Of a DNA stretch of 48,903 bases, positions 16,707 to 23,935 are shown one piece after another (positions within the stretch are counted from its first letter, which is position 1; every line of letters begins with the position of its first letter). The notes under the pieces are model-generated. The model made no database searches and was not told the origin of the DNA. It was given only the letters and a program-made list of their open reading frames with translations. The DNA comes from JAALKW01 sp963974485 (lineage in GTDB: Bacteria > Pseudomonadota > Gammaproteobacteria > Legionellales > Legionellaceae): NCBI GenBank assembly GCA_963974485.1, contig CAXBBS010000012.1:1-48903 (forward strand), given 5' to 3'. Position numbers and translations under genes: made by a program.

Positions 16707-17582
16707 ATGAGCATATTAGGTACAGGAGTTGATGCACTCAGTTTTCAATCCTTAAACATGAGTAAGCGTGATGATGAGTTAGATTCTATTAAAGCTGTTC
16801 CCCTACGATTGATTAAAATCGGACAATATCAGCCAAGAAAGAAAGATTCAATTACGCTTGATTCAATACATGATTTAATCGCTTCTGTAAAAGAACATGG
16901 TATTTTACAGCCCGTAATCTTGCGTTATGTCGAGCCAGAATCCTATGAGTTAATTGCAGGTGAGAGGCGTTTGCGTGCCGCAATAGAGCTTGAGTTGAGT
17001 GGAATACCTGCGGTTGTAAAAAAGATTGATGAAAGACAAGCATATGCTATTGCCATTATTGAAAATATTCAGCGTGAGCAATTAAGTTTTTTAGAAGAGG
17101 CTGATGCTTTATTAAAGCTTAAAGATGAGTATTTGATTAGTGTAGAGGCCGTGTCTCAGTTGATTGGCAAACCAAGAACTACTGTGGCAAATTTAATTCG
17201 TGTGGCTACAAAATTAAGTCAGGAAGGTCGAGGTTTATTGGAAAAAAACTTGGTGGATTATGGGCATATTCGTGCTGTATTAAGATTGGAAGAAACGTTG
17301 CAAAATCTTGTGTTAAATCATGTTGTAGCCAAAAATCTTTCGGTTCGAGCAACAGAAGATTTTGTGAGAGAACATGGTTATTATAAACTGATGAATGGTG
17401 AGAATAAGAAGATACCAAATTCTAAAATATCGCAAGATGCTAGGGATGATATTGTTTATAATTTATCATATAAGTTCCAAACAGAAGTTGGCTTGAAAGT
17501 TTTATCTAATGGTAAAGTTCGCGTTTCTATGGATTTTTCTGATATTGATTCAGTAAGAAAAATACTATGTGAAACAAAATAA
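16707..17582 (+). CDS. parB: ParB/Spo0J-family chromosome or plasmid partition protein
   Basis: A 291-residue canonical ParB. The N-terminal CTPase fold carries VKEHGILQPVILR and the GERRLRAA box (about 92-100 from this start), followed by the ENIQREQLSFLEEADA segment, an HTH (SQLIGKPRTTVANLIRVA), and the VDYGHIRAVLRLE spacer. I chose ATG 16707, preceded by AAGGA, rather than the longer frame from 16605, whose first 34 codons have no ParB similarity. It is a second ParB-like gene after the parA operon, with its own candidate parS just upstream. Whether both use the same ParA is unknown. Confidence 0.92.
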   Translation: MSILGTGVDALSFQSLNMSKRDDELDSIKAVPLRLIKIGQYQPRKKDSITLDSIHDLIASVKEHGILQPVILRYVEPESYELIAGERRLRAAIELELSGIPAVVKKIDERQAYAIAIIENIQREQLSFLEEADALLKLKDEYLISVEAVSQLIGKPRTTVANLIRVATKLSQEGRGLLEKNLVDYGHIRAVLRLEETLQNLVLNHVVAKNLSVRATEDFVREHGYYKLMNGENKKIPNSKISQDARDDIVYNLSYKFQTEVGLKVLSNGKVRVSMDFSDIDSVRKILCETK

Positions 17583-17636
17583 CCTATTAGTTTTTATTTT
17601 AGACATGAGTTTCTGTGATTTGATCTTCTTTCGAGC

Positions 17637-17694
17637 GTGAACACTTTTATATTGCTTTAATGCTTGCAAATGTAGCGCAATATTAAGTGTTCAC
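17637..17694 (+). promoter_or_regulatory. Long hairpin in the pabB leader
   Basis: GTGAACACTTTTATATTGC (17637-17655) pairs with GCAATATTAAGTGTTCAC (17677-17694), with one mismatch and one bulge and a 21-base loop. No T-run follows, so a plain terminator is doubtful. It lies 36 bases before the pabB start and may be an operator, an attenuator, or the parB terminator. Confidence 0.5.
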
Positions 17695-17730
17695 TTTCGC
17701 AGGAATCCCCACCTAGTTAAAGGTTGTGAA

Positions 17731-19149
17731 ATGAAAAGTAAGAGTGAATATATTGAGCCACTATATGAAGAAATAATTAATTTTGATGTGGATAATTTAA
17801 TTAGAATTTTTTTCTTTAAAAATGATTTAATGGTGTTAAATAGCTCTATGGTAATGGAAGGATATGGTAGGTATTCTTTTATTTGTTTTGATAATTTTGC
17901 TTCTTTTTCATCTAAGGGGAATGAGCATTATTGGAATAATGAGTCAATTGATGTATGTAATCCTTTTGATTTTATTTCTGAAAAAATAAATGAATATAAG
18001 TTAAAAAAAATAGCTTTTCTTCCTCCATTGCAGGGAGGTGTTGTCGGATCTTTTGGTTATGAAGCAGCGCATTATCTAGAAGATTTGCCTAGAGTACAGG
18101 ATAATATTGAGTTACCAGATATTCATCTAAATTTTTATGATAGTCTCATCGCAATTGATCATCTTACGGACCGGTGCTGGATAATATCAACAGGATTTCC
18201 TGAGAAATTAGAATCTAAAAGAGTTAAAAGAGCAGAGGACAATATATTAAAGATAAAAAAAATGATGTCTAGTCAAGCTGATTGTTCTGATGTGGTGAGT
18301 AAGAAAGATGTAAATATAAATCGCACCATATCCTCAAATTTTACGCGTCAGTCATATATTAATGCTGTTAAAAAGACAAAAGAATTTATTTTAAATGGTG
18401 ATATTTATGAGGCAAATATTACACAGCAATTTAGCTCGATATTATTGGAAAATGAAAGCTTATTGTTTCTGTATTTTAAGTTAATGAAAAAAAATCCTGC
18501 TCCATTTAGCGCGTTCATGAAGCTTAAAGATAATGGAAGTATTGTTTCAGCTTCACCAGAAAGGTTTGTAAAGCTCACAGATAATTTAATGGAGGTTTGT
18601 CCTATTAAGGGCACAAGAAAGCGATCAAAAGATGCTAATGAAGATAAATTGTTAGCAGAAGAGCTTTTGTCTAGCGAGAAAGATTACGCTGAGAATATTA
18701 TGATTGTTGATTTAATGCGCAATGATATTTCTAGAGTTTGTCAGCCGCAGACGGTTAAGGTTGATGAATTATGTGCTTTGAAGAGCTTTAAAACGGTCCA
18801 TCATTTAGTATCTAAGGTTACCGGCAAGTTAAAGGTGAATTTAAAAGCAATGGATGTTATGAAGGCAATATTTCCTCCTGGATCAGTAACCGGGGCTCCT
18901 AAAATTAGATCTATGGAAATAATTAGTGAGTTGGAAATGCAGGCTAGGGGACCATATTGTGGTTGTTTAGGTTATATGAGCTTTACTGGCGATATGGATA
19001 TGTCAGTTGTTATAAGGACATATTTTATTAATAAAAATAAAGTATTTTTTAGTGCTGGAGGTGCAATTGTTGTGGATTCTAAGCCAGAAGAAGAATATGA
19101 AGAGAGTTTAACGAAAGCCCAGGCGTTAGTTGAGGCCTTGACCTTATGA
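17731..19149 (+). CDS. pabB: Aminodeoxychorismate synthase component I (PabB)
   Basis: A 472-residue chorismate-utilising enzyme. GGVVGSFGYEAAHYLEDLP near residue 102 is in the N-terminal domain; the C-terminal chorismate-binding domain carries YEANITQQF, the motif PIKGTRKRS (291-299) with Lys293, and FPPGSVTGAPKIRSMEII near 387. The Lys in PIKGT is diagnostic: PabB uses it as a covalent nucleophile, whereas anthranilate synthase TrpE has PIAGT. So this makes 4-amino-4-deoxychorismate from chorismate and ammonia, the first step to p-aminobenzoate and folate. It overlaps pabA by four bases. AAAGG precedes the ATG. AT-rich codon use suggests separate origin from the tra genes. Confidence 0.9.
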   Translation: MKSKSEYIEPLYEEIINFDVDNLIRIFFFKNDLMVLNSSMVMEGYGRYSFICFDNFASFSSKGNEHYWNNESIDVCNPFDFISEKINEYKLKKIAFLPPLQGGVVGSFGYEAAHYLEDLPRVQDNIELPDIHLNFYDSLIAIDHLTDRCWIISTGFPEKLESKRVKRAEDNILKIKKMMSSQADCSDVVSKKDVNINRTISSNFTRQSYINAVKKTKEFILNGDIYEANITQQFSSILLENESLLFLYFKLMKKNPAPFSAFMKLKDNGSIVSASPERFVKLTDNLMEVCPIKGTRKRSKDANEDKLLAEELLSSEKDYAENIMIVDLMRNDISRVCQPQTVKVDELCALKSFKTVHHLVSKVTGKLKVNLKAMDVMKAIFPPGSVTGAPKIRSMEIISELEMQARGPYCGCLGYMSFTGDMDMSVVIRTYFINKNKVFFSAGGAIVVDSKPEEEYEESLTKAQALVEALTL

Positions 19150-19715
19150 TCCTTATAATAGATAACTATGATTCATTTGTTTTTAATTTATCAAGATATG
19201 TTGAAGAGCTTGGGAGAGAAGTAAAGGTTGTAAGAAATGATCAAATAACGATACAAGACATTTATATTTTAAATCCAACGCATATTATTGTTTCACCCGG
19301 TCCTTGTAGCCCAAAAGAGGCAGGGATCTCTATAGATGTGGTACGTGAGTTCGTAGGTGAAATACCAATTCTAGGTGTTTGTTTAGGTCATCAAGTGATA
19401 GGTCATGTTTTTGGTGGATGCATTATAAAAACAAAAGAACCTATGCATGGAAAGTCATGCTTAATTGAACATAACGGTCAAGGTGTCTTTAGTGGTATTC
19501 CACGTTCTTTTCGGGTTGGACGATATAATTCTTTAGTTGTTTCTGATGAAACTTTAAGCAAAGATATTTCTATCACGTCGCTATCATCTGTGGGTGAAAT
19601 TATGTCCTTTTCAAATAAAGAGTTAAAACTTGTCGGATTTCAGTTCCATCCAGAGTCTGTGTTGACGGAATATGGTCATGCTTTAATAAATAATTTTATC
19701 ATAGGGTCTATTTGA
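19146..19715 (+). CDS. pabA: Aminodeoxychorismate synthase glutamine amidotransferase (PabA)
   Basis: A 189-residue class I glutamine amidotransferase of normal PabA/TrpG length. The catalytic triad is Cys79 (GVCLGHQ), His168 and Glu170 (FQFHPES), and NYDSFVFNL at 7-15 is typical. It releases ammonia from glutamine and feeds it to the partner PabB; ATG overlaps the pabB stop. It ends head-on with the VUT transporter gene, overlapping it by eight bases. No ADC lyase (PabC) gene is present in the window, so the product must be finished by a host PabC or by another lyase. Confidence 0.92.
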   Translation: MILIIDNYDSFVFNLSRYVEELGREVKVVRNDQITIQDIYILNPTHIIVSPGPCSPKEAGISIDVVREFVGEIPILGVCLGHQVIGHVFGGCIIKTKEPMHGKSCLIEHNGQGVFSGIPRSFRVGRYNSLVVSDETLSKDISITSLSSVGEIMSFSNKELKLVGFQFHPESVLTEYGHALINNFIIGSI

Positions 19716-20355
19716 TGCGCGCATAAGTAGCATTTTTTATAGATGTACTTTTAACCATAAAAGTAATTATTTTAGTTGCTGGTTTAAATATGGTAGCGAA
19801 TGCTAATGAAAATATTATTTTAGCGGCAGCTAATGAATAAAATATTTTTATGTATTCTTCAAATGAATACTCATTGTATAAAAATATAAAGCTATAGATA
19901 AAAGAAAAAACGAACTCGCCAGGAAGTGTTGATGCTAAGTACCTAACAGTTATGAAGCGTCCTTCATATCTAATTTTTAGGTACTGCATAATAATAGAGG
20001 TTAGTTTATATCCAACTAAAGAGGCAATCATGCCCGCTAAAATCATTCGCGGCATAAAATCCATGGACTGCAATATAGCAGCTTGGTTTGCGTCATGGTT
20101 AAGGTGTATGCCAAATTGAACCAATAATACAAATAGGGTTTGGCATAAAATTTTACCATAAATTATTTTATCTGATAATTTATCGTTGTAAATCTCGGTA
20201 ATAATATCAAGAATATAGAAGCCTAAGCAAAAATAGATTACACCAATTATAAAATGGAATTCTATTCCAAAGAGGTTGATTGTTGTAAAGGTGTGTCCGA
20301 ATAATATAGATAATATTTCAACCATAATGAAAAGCATTGGTAAAATAACGATCAT
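19708..20355 (-). CDS. VUT-family transporter (YhhQ-like)
   Basis: A 215-residue polytopic membrane protein with about six transmembrane segments. The VUT/DUF165 hallmarks are visible: LGFYILDIITEIYNDK (45-61; most members have D.iTE.YG), an internal Asp/His-rich loop, and RYLASTLPGEFVFSFIYSF in the second half. Known members such as E. coli YhhQ import queuosine precursors. The substrate here is unknown, but its place next to chorismate genes raises the chance of a small aromatic or related compound. It is cotranscribed with the unknown small gene 32 bases upstream. Confidence 0.78.
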   Translation of the reverse strand: MIVILPMLFIMVEILSILFGHTFTTINLFGIEFHFIIGVIYFCLGFYILDIITEIYNDKLSDKIIYGKILCQTLFVLLVQFGIHLNHDANQAAILQSMDFMPRMILAGMIASLVGYKLTSIIMQYLKIRYEGRFITVRYLASTLPGEFVFSFIYSFIFLYNEYSFEEYIKIFYSLAAAKIIFSLAFATIFKPATKIITFMVKSTSIKNATYARIK

Positions 20356-20387
20356 AGCGCTCTCTCTATTAATAATTAAATATAAGG

Positions 20388-20729
20388 TTAATTTTGTTCT
20401 TGTATATTTTTAACATACCCATTAATTTTATTGATCATTTCATCCTTTGATGTGCAATTTAGCAGGGTTGTTGCCGTGTTAATTGTTATAATAATTTCAG
20501 AATCGATATCATTAAATTTTCTAGATATATGACGCGCTAGTAAATTACTGGCAGAATCTTGTTGGATTCTTCGTGATCCAATAAGAATGTATTTAATTAA
20601 ATTAATATATTTTCCGTCCTTCAATTTAAGCTCAACATTTTTTATTGAATATTGATATATATTCGTTTCTGAAAACAAAATTTCAAGAAATCCTTGAATA
20701 TGCTCCTTTAATTGTTTGAGAGTTTTCAT
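20388..20729 (-). CDS. Unknown small protein of the chorismate module
   Basis: A 113-residue soluble alpha/beta protein that I do not recognise. I chose ATG 20729, preceded by AGGA, over an upstream in-frame start at 20765. Features: amphipathic N-terminal helix (LKQLKEHIQGFLEILF), a strand with KDGKYINLIKYILIG, then SRRIQQDSASNLLARHI, a mixed Arg/Gln/Ser segment that could bind nucleic acid or a ligand, and EIIITINTATTLL. There is no signal peptide. It is the first gene of an operon with the VUT transporter and is divergent from the UbiC-like gene. Confidence 0.6.
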   Translation of the reverse strand: MKTLKQLKEHIQGFLEILFSETNIYQYSIKNVELKLKDGKYINLIKYILIGSRRIQQDSASNLLARHISRKFNDIDSEIIITINTATTLLNCTSKDEMINKINGYVKNIQEQN

Positions 20730-20790
20730 GTTGAAGAATCCTATGCGAAAAAAAAACTTGTGCAATTATACCACAATTGTATATTATACG

Positions 20791-20815
20791 AATTGTAAAA
20801 ACAATTTTTACAATT
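20791..20815. promoter_or_regulatory. Operator-like dyad between the divergent ubiC-like and unknown genes
   Basis: AATTGTAAAAA (20791-20801) and TTTTTACAATT (20805-20815) are perfect 11-bp inverted arms around CAA. It lies in a 105-base divergent promoter region. TATAAT-like boxes for the leftward genes are at 20783-20788 and 20765-20770 on the minus strand. A regulator binding here could control both directions. Confidence 0.6.
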
Positions 20816-20834
20816 AATAAAAAGGTAAAAGTCT

Positions 20835-21410
20835 ATGACTATGTATAAAAATAATTGGATTGGTAGAGAAACACTTGATTTTAAAAGGAATGAAATAAAC
20901 AAAAATACATATAATTGGATGGTTATGCCAAACAATTTAACAGAGACCATTAAAAAAACAGGTGTGGATTTTTCTCTTGATTTATTAAGCGAGTCGTTCG
21001 ATAAGCCGTATATTGATGAAAGAAAAGCTTTTAATAATTATCCTGCTGATGCGTCTAATTCATTTGTGAGAAAAGTATTTCTTAAAGGTAATAATAAGCC
21101 AATGATTTTTGCGAGAGTCATTATTCCAGAGCAAACATACGTAAGTTATAAGAGTGAGTTTATGAGTTTAGGGTCTAAAGCTATTGGAAACGCGCTTTTG
21201 CATCATGACAAACAGGTTCATCGAAGTGAGTTTGAATATAAATTTATAATACCTTCTGATGAGATCTTTAATGAAATTAAAGAGCTAAATCTCATGGGGA
21301 ATCAAAAGGGTTTATGGGCAAGAAGATCTGTATTTACTCTTCCAAAAGGTTATTTGTTAATAACGGAAGTGTTTTTAATCACTCTTCCAGTCTACCCTGT
21401 TCACTCATGA
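20835..21410 (+). CDS. UbiC-like chorismate lyase
   Basis: A 191-residue protein whose C-terminal half matches UbiC: SNSFVRKVFL with Arg79 (position of E. coli UbiC Arg76), GLWARRSVFTLP (159-170; E. coli has GLWGRRSRLRLS), and YLLITEVFLITLPVY with Glu178 (position of E. coli Glu155). These are the chorismate-binding arginine and glutamate, so lyase chemistry is probable. UbiC removes pyruvate from chorismate to give 4-hydroxybenzoate for ubiquinone. Next to pabAB, it could instead act on aminodeoxychorismate. The N-terminal 45 residues diverge. It overlaps the repressor gene end by ten bases. A second ATG at 20841 is an alternative start. Confidence 0.82.
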   Translation: MTMYKNNWIGRETLDFKRNEINKNTYNWMVMPNNLTETIKKTGVDFSLDLLSESFDKPYIDERKAFNNYPADASNSFVRKVFLKGNNKPMIFARVIIPEQTYVSYKSEFMSLGSKAIGNALLHHDKQVHRSEFEYKFIIPSDEIFNEIKELNLMGNQKGLWARRSVFTLPKGYLLITEVFLITLPVYPVHS

Positions 21411-22039
21411 AAAAGACGTCTTTGCTCAGTTAACAATCCAATAATATTAAAATCATCACATTCTGTTATTGTTCTGAAGGTTGTATCTAGTGCCTTCAAA
21501 TATACGCCTGTTCCGTCAGTCATATACTGTCTAAAAATAAATATTGGCTCTTGATTATCAGTATTTAATTGGGCAAGTATATAATCTCCATTTGATGGTT
21601 TTAGAGATTGTTTGAATATCAGGATAGAGTTCTTAGCAAACTCTTTTTCCATGCTTGAATTATCAAGAATGATAGCAAAAGTTCCGCTTGTGTCTGTATC
21701 TTCAACTAGTATAGTTTCGTATAACTCAGTAAAAGTACCATTTAACCATCGTGAGATATTTTCTAATTTAAGCAAAGGGATCGTATTCATATGGTTTGTT
21801 GTTAAGTTTAAATCACCTTCACCTGATACAAGCCATTCGGGATTTATATTTAAGGCATCAGCTATGTGTGATATGTATTTTCCTCCATTGGTATTGGCTA
21901 GTAAGTAATTAAGCGCTTGCCTAGATATTCCAATTTTTTCAGCAAGCCACGCTTTGGAGCGGTTTAGATCATTTAAAACAGAAGTAACTCTGTCTTTGAA
22001 GGTGCTTGTTGGCATTGATTCTATGTGTGAATTCATCAT
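21401..22039 (-). CDS. CI/LexA-type repressor with defective protease site
   Basis: A 212-residue XRE-type repressor. The helix-turn-helix is at about 14-65 (WLAEKIGISRQALNYLLAN), followed by a linker and an S24/LexA-like C-terminal domain (about 105-205). The serine region is LDNSSME with Ser129, but the catalytic lysine position reads IFIFRQY, with Arg170 in place of Lys, so RecA-triggered self-cleavage is doubtful. The C-terminal domain may then only dimerise or sense a ligand. It is divergent from the CsrA-like gene and its promoter overlaps a strong dyad. It probably controls the chorismate cassette, the transfer operon, or both. Confidence 0.85.
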   Translation of the reverse strand: MMNSHIESMPTSTFKDRVTSVLNDLNRSKAWLAEKIGISRQALNYLLANTNGGKYISHIADALNINPEWLVSGEGDLNLTTNHMNTIPLLKLENISRWLNGTFTELYETILVEDTDTSGTFAIILDNSSMEKEFAKNSILIFKQSLKPSNGDYILAQLNTDNQEPIFIFRQYMTDGTGVYLKALDTTFRTITECDDFNIIGLLTEQRRLFHE

Positions 22040-22072
22040 TTTTCCATTTTAACCTAAAAAAAAGCAACAAGA

Positions 22073-22103
22073 AAGATAGTTAATACTTTACATAATGTAA
22101 AGT
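22073..22103 (-). promoter_or_regulatory. Promoter and operator of the repressor gene
   Basis: ACTTTACATAATGTAAAGT (22085-22103) is a perfect palindrome with 9-bp arms. On the minus strand it contains TTTACA (-35; 22096-22101), followed after 17 bases by TATCTT (-10; 22073-22078), leading to the repressor start at 22039. A repressor bound at the dyad would block its own promoter, the classical autoregulation layout. The same dyad lies 139 bases upstream of the CsrA-like gene. Confidence 0.65.
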
Positions 22104-22241
22104 TTAATTTAATATAGACGCATGTTTGTTACTTTGTGTAAAAAAATAGTTTTTGATTGCTCCTTCATAACAAATAATTTGAGAAAATAAGATTGTTTTT
22201 TTTATTAATATTAAGTCGAAATAATTAACACGAGGAAAGAA

Positions 22242-22451
22242 ATGCTTATCTTAGAGAGAAAAAAAGGCCAGGGTTTTATGATTCGAGAAGATATTGAAAT
22301 CACGGTTCTGGAGCAAGTTGGCGAGTACGCGAGGATTGGGATTTCAGCACCTGATTCCATGCCGATTGTTCGAAGTGAACTTTTGGAACGAAACTACGGG
22401 ACGAGGTTGTCATCTCGGACGCCATTTATGCGCGGTAGATCGCGGCGCTAA
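22242..22451 (+). CDS. CsrA-family RNA-binding regulator (CsrT-like)
   Basis: A 69-residue CsrA paralogue: MLILERKKGQGFMI at the start, ITVLEQVGEYARIGISAP in the middle and MPIVRSELLER, with the RNA-contacting Arg44 kept at the same position as in E. coli CsrA and the Leu4 strand conserved. It carries a basic 16-residue tail (ending MRGRSRR), which is unusual. CsrA dimers bind GGA motifs in mRNA leaders. CsrA-like genes of this kind sit beside F- or P-type tra loci on Legionella mobile elements (described as csrT). Good ribosome site GAGGAAAG before ATG. It is the first gene of the transfer block. Confidence 0.9.
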   Translation: MLILERKKGQGFMIREDIEITVLEQVGEYARIGISAPDSMPIVRSELLERNYGTRLSSRTPFMRGRSRR

Positions 22452-22471
22452 TTTAATAATAGGAGAAGGGA

Positions 22472-23224
22472 ATGAGAGTGTCAGGACGTTTATTACGCGC
22501 ATCGCAACTTGCAGTTACCGCAGGTTCAGCTGCTATGTTAATGAGTTGTGCGGCTACGCAGACAGCGATTGAGCATCGTAATTTAGAGAGTCGAACGAAT
22601 TTAAGCGAGACGATATTTTTAGATCCCGTTGCGCCATCTCAGAAGACGGTCCATGTATCGGTTAAGAATACATCCGGCAAGGATTTAGATATTGCTCCTC
22701 AACTGAGAACGGCTTTGATTGCGCATGGTTTTCGTGTGGTTGGCAACCCAAGCTCAGCCCATTATTTGCTTCAGGCCAATGTTTTAAACCTCGATAAGAT
22801 GAGTGTCACAGCAAGTCAGCGTGCCTTGGGCGGCGGTTATGGCTCGGCGATTGCGGGCGGTGTTGCGGGTGCTGGGATTGGTGCACTGGCAGGTAATACG
22901 AATGCCATCATTGGCGGTGGTGTGGGTGGTGGCTTGGTTGGTCTTGCAGCGGATTCCTTGGTGAAAGATGTGAATTACACCATGGTGACGGATGTTCAGA
23001 TTTCGGAGCGTCTTGCGCGCGGCGTTAAGGCGCGTGAGCAGTTTAATTCATCCCTTCAGAACGGCAGCGCATCATCGAGCCAACAGAGCTATTCAAAACA
23101 GAGTGACTATCAGCGGTATCGAACACGTGTTGTATCCAACGCAGGGCGGGTGAACTTGTCATACAACAAAGCAAGACCTGTGCTTGAAGAGGGTCTGGTG
23201 AAGACACTTGCAGGACTTTTTTAA
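22472..23224 (+). CDS. traT: TraT surface-exclusion lipoprotein
   Basis: A 250-residue homologue of F TraT. A lipobox ends at Cys26 (AAMLMSC), then IEHRNLESRTNLSETIFLDP, a glycine-rich hydrophobic middle (GGGYGSAIAGGVAGAGIG), VKDVNYTMVTDVQISER and YRTRVVSNAGRVNLSY near the end, each very close to F TraT. TraT forms outer-membrane oligomers that stop mating between donor cells and give serum resistance. In F it lies after traG and traS; here it comes before the pilin gene. AGGAGAAGGG upstream of its ATG holds two GGA/GGGA motifs that the CsrA-like protein could bind. Confidence 0.95.
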   Translation: MRVSGRLLRASQLAVTAGSAAMLMSCAATQTAIEHRNLESRTNLSETIFLDPVAPSQKTVHVSVKNTSGKDLDIAPQLRTALIAHGFRVVGNPSSAHYLLQANVLNLDKMSVTASQRALGGGYGSAIAGGVAGAGIGALAGNTNAIIGGGVGGGLVGLAADSLVKDVNYTMVTDVQISERLARGVKAREQFNSSLQNGSASSSQQSYSKQSDYQRYRTRVVSNAGRVNLSYNKARPVLEEGLVKTLAGLF

Positions 23225-23341
23225 CAAACATTGAGGTCCGATGGAATTCGACCTTAAGCATTAAGAGCACCTAAGAAGTTGTAAAAAAACTGAGCGAATG
23301 GTCGCTGAGGGTTTTCTGTAACCAAAAAAAGGGGAAATGAC

Positions 23342-23632
23342 GTGAAAATGAGTAAAAAATTAGCGATTAGATGCAAGCAGGCTGCTTTGGGCTTCGGTAC
23401 GCTGGCCTTATCGTCCTACGTTTTTGCCGAGGATAAATTGGCAACGGCTTTAACCGGTGATGTGCAGGACATGCTCGGAGGCTCGGGGTACTTTTGGAAG
23501 ATATTCATTTTGGTGGACATCATTTTGGCGGCGGCTGCATACATTAAAAGTAAGAACCCGATGGCATTCCTTGGAACATTTTTCATTGCATTTGTTCCTG
23601 GCGTTTTCTTACATCTTTTTGTGTTTAGTTAA
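23342..23632 (+). CDS. traA: TraA-like F-type pilin precursor
   Basis: A 96-residue prepilin. A 29-residue leader ends SSYVFA, leaving a mature peptide of about 67 residues (F pilin 70) with two hydrophobic segments separated by a basic KSKNP turn. It is held in the inner membrane until assembled into the conjugative pilus. GTG 23342, with GGGG seven bases upstream, is preferred to ATG 23348. Position before traL and traE agrees with the call, although sequence identity to F pilin is low. Confidence 0.8.
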   Translation: MKMSKKLAIRCKQAALGFGTLALSSYVFAEDKLATALTGDVQDMLGGSGYFWKIFILVDIILAAAAYIKSKNPMAFLGTFFIAFVPGVFLHLFVFS

Positions 23633-23633
23633 G

Positions 23634-23933
23634 ATGAGCTCGTCGAACTTATACCGCCTGGTGAGTCATTTAGATGAGCCTAGGCGGTACTTTACCCTGA
23701 GCCTGGATGAGCTTTGCGTTGTCATGTTTGCGGTTTTGTTTCTGGTGATGTCAAGCCAGAAGCTTTTGGTGGTGGCCATCAGCGCAGGCTTGCTTGGTTT
23801 ACTTAGGCATTTAAAGAAGGGTCGGGGACCTCGGTTTTTAGTGATTCTCGCGTATTGGCATTTGCCTCGCAGCGTGATGCAAGTGGTCGTACCTAAATTA
23901 CCCGCATCTCACCGACGTATTTGGAAGGATTGA
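23634..23933 (+). CDS. traL: TraL pilus assembly protein
   Basis: A 99-residue protein with an N-terminal polar part containing HLDEPRRYFTLSLDE and two hydrophobic segments, as in the TraL family (about 90 residues), which helps pilus tip formation at the membrane. It begins one base after the pilin stop. Few other motifs exist in this family, so order between traA and traE supports the call. Confidence 0.85.
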   Translation: MSSSNLYRLVSHLDEPRRYFTLSLDELCVVMFAVLFLVMSSQKLLVVAISAGLLGLLRHLKKGRGPRFLVILAYWHLPRSVMQVVVPKLPASHRRIWKD

Positions 23934-23935
23934 AC

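Noticed and set aside
17731..19149. Anthranilate synthase (TrpE) assignment for the chorismate enzyme
   Set aside because: The motif is PIKGT with Lys293, which marks PabB; TrpE has PIAGT. No trp genes are nearby.
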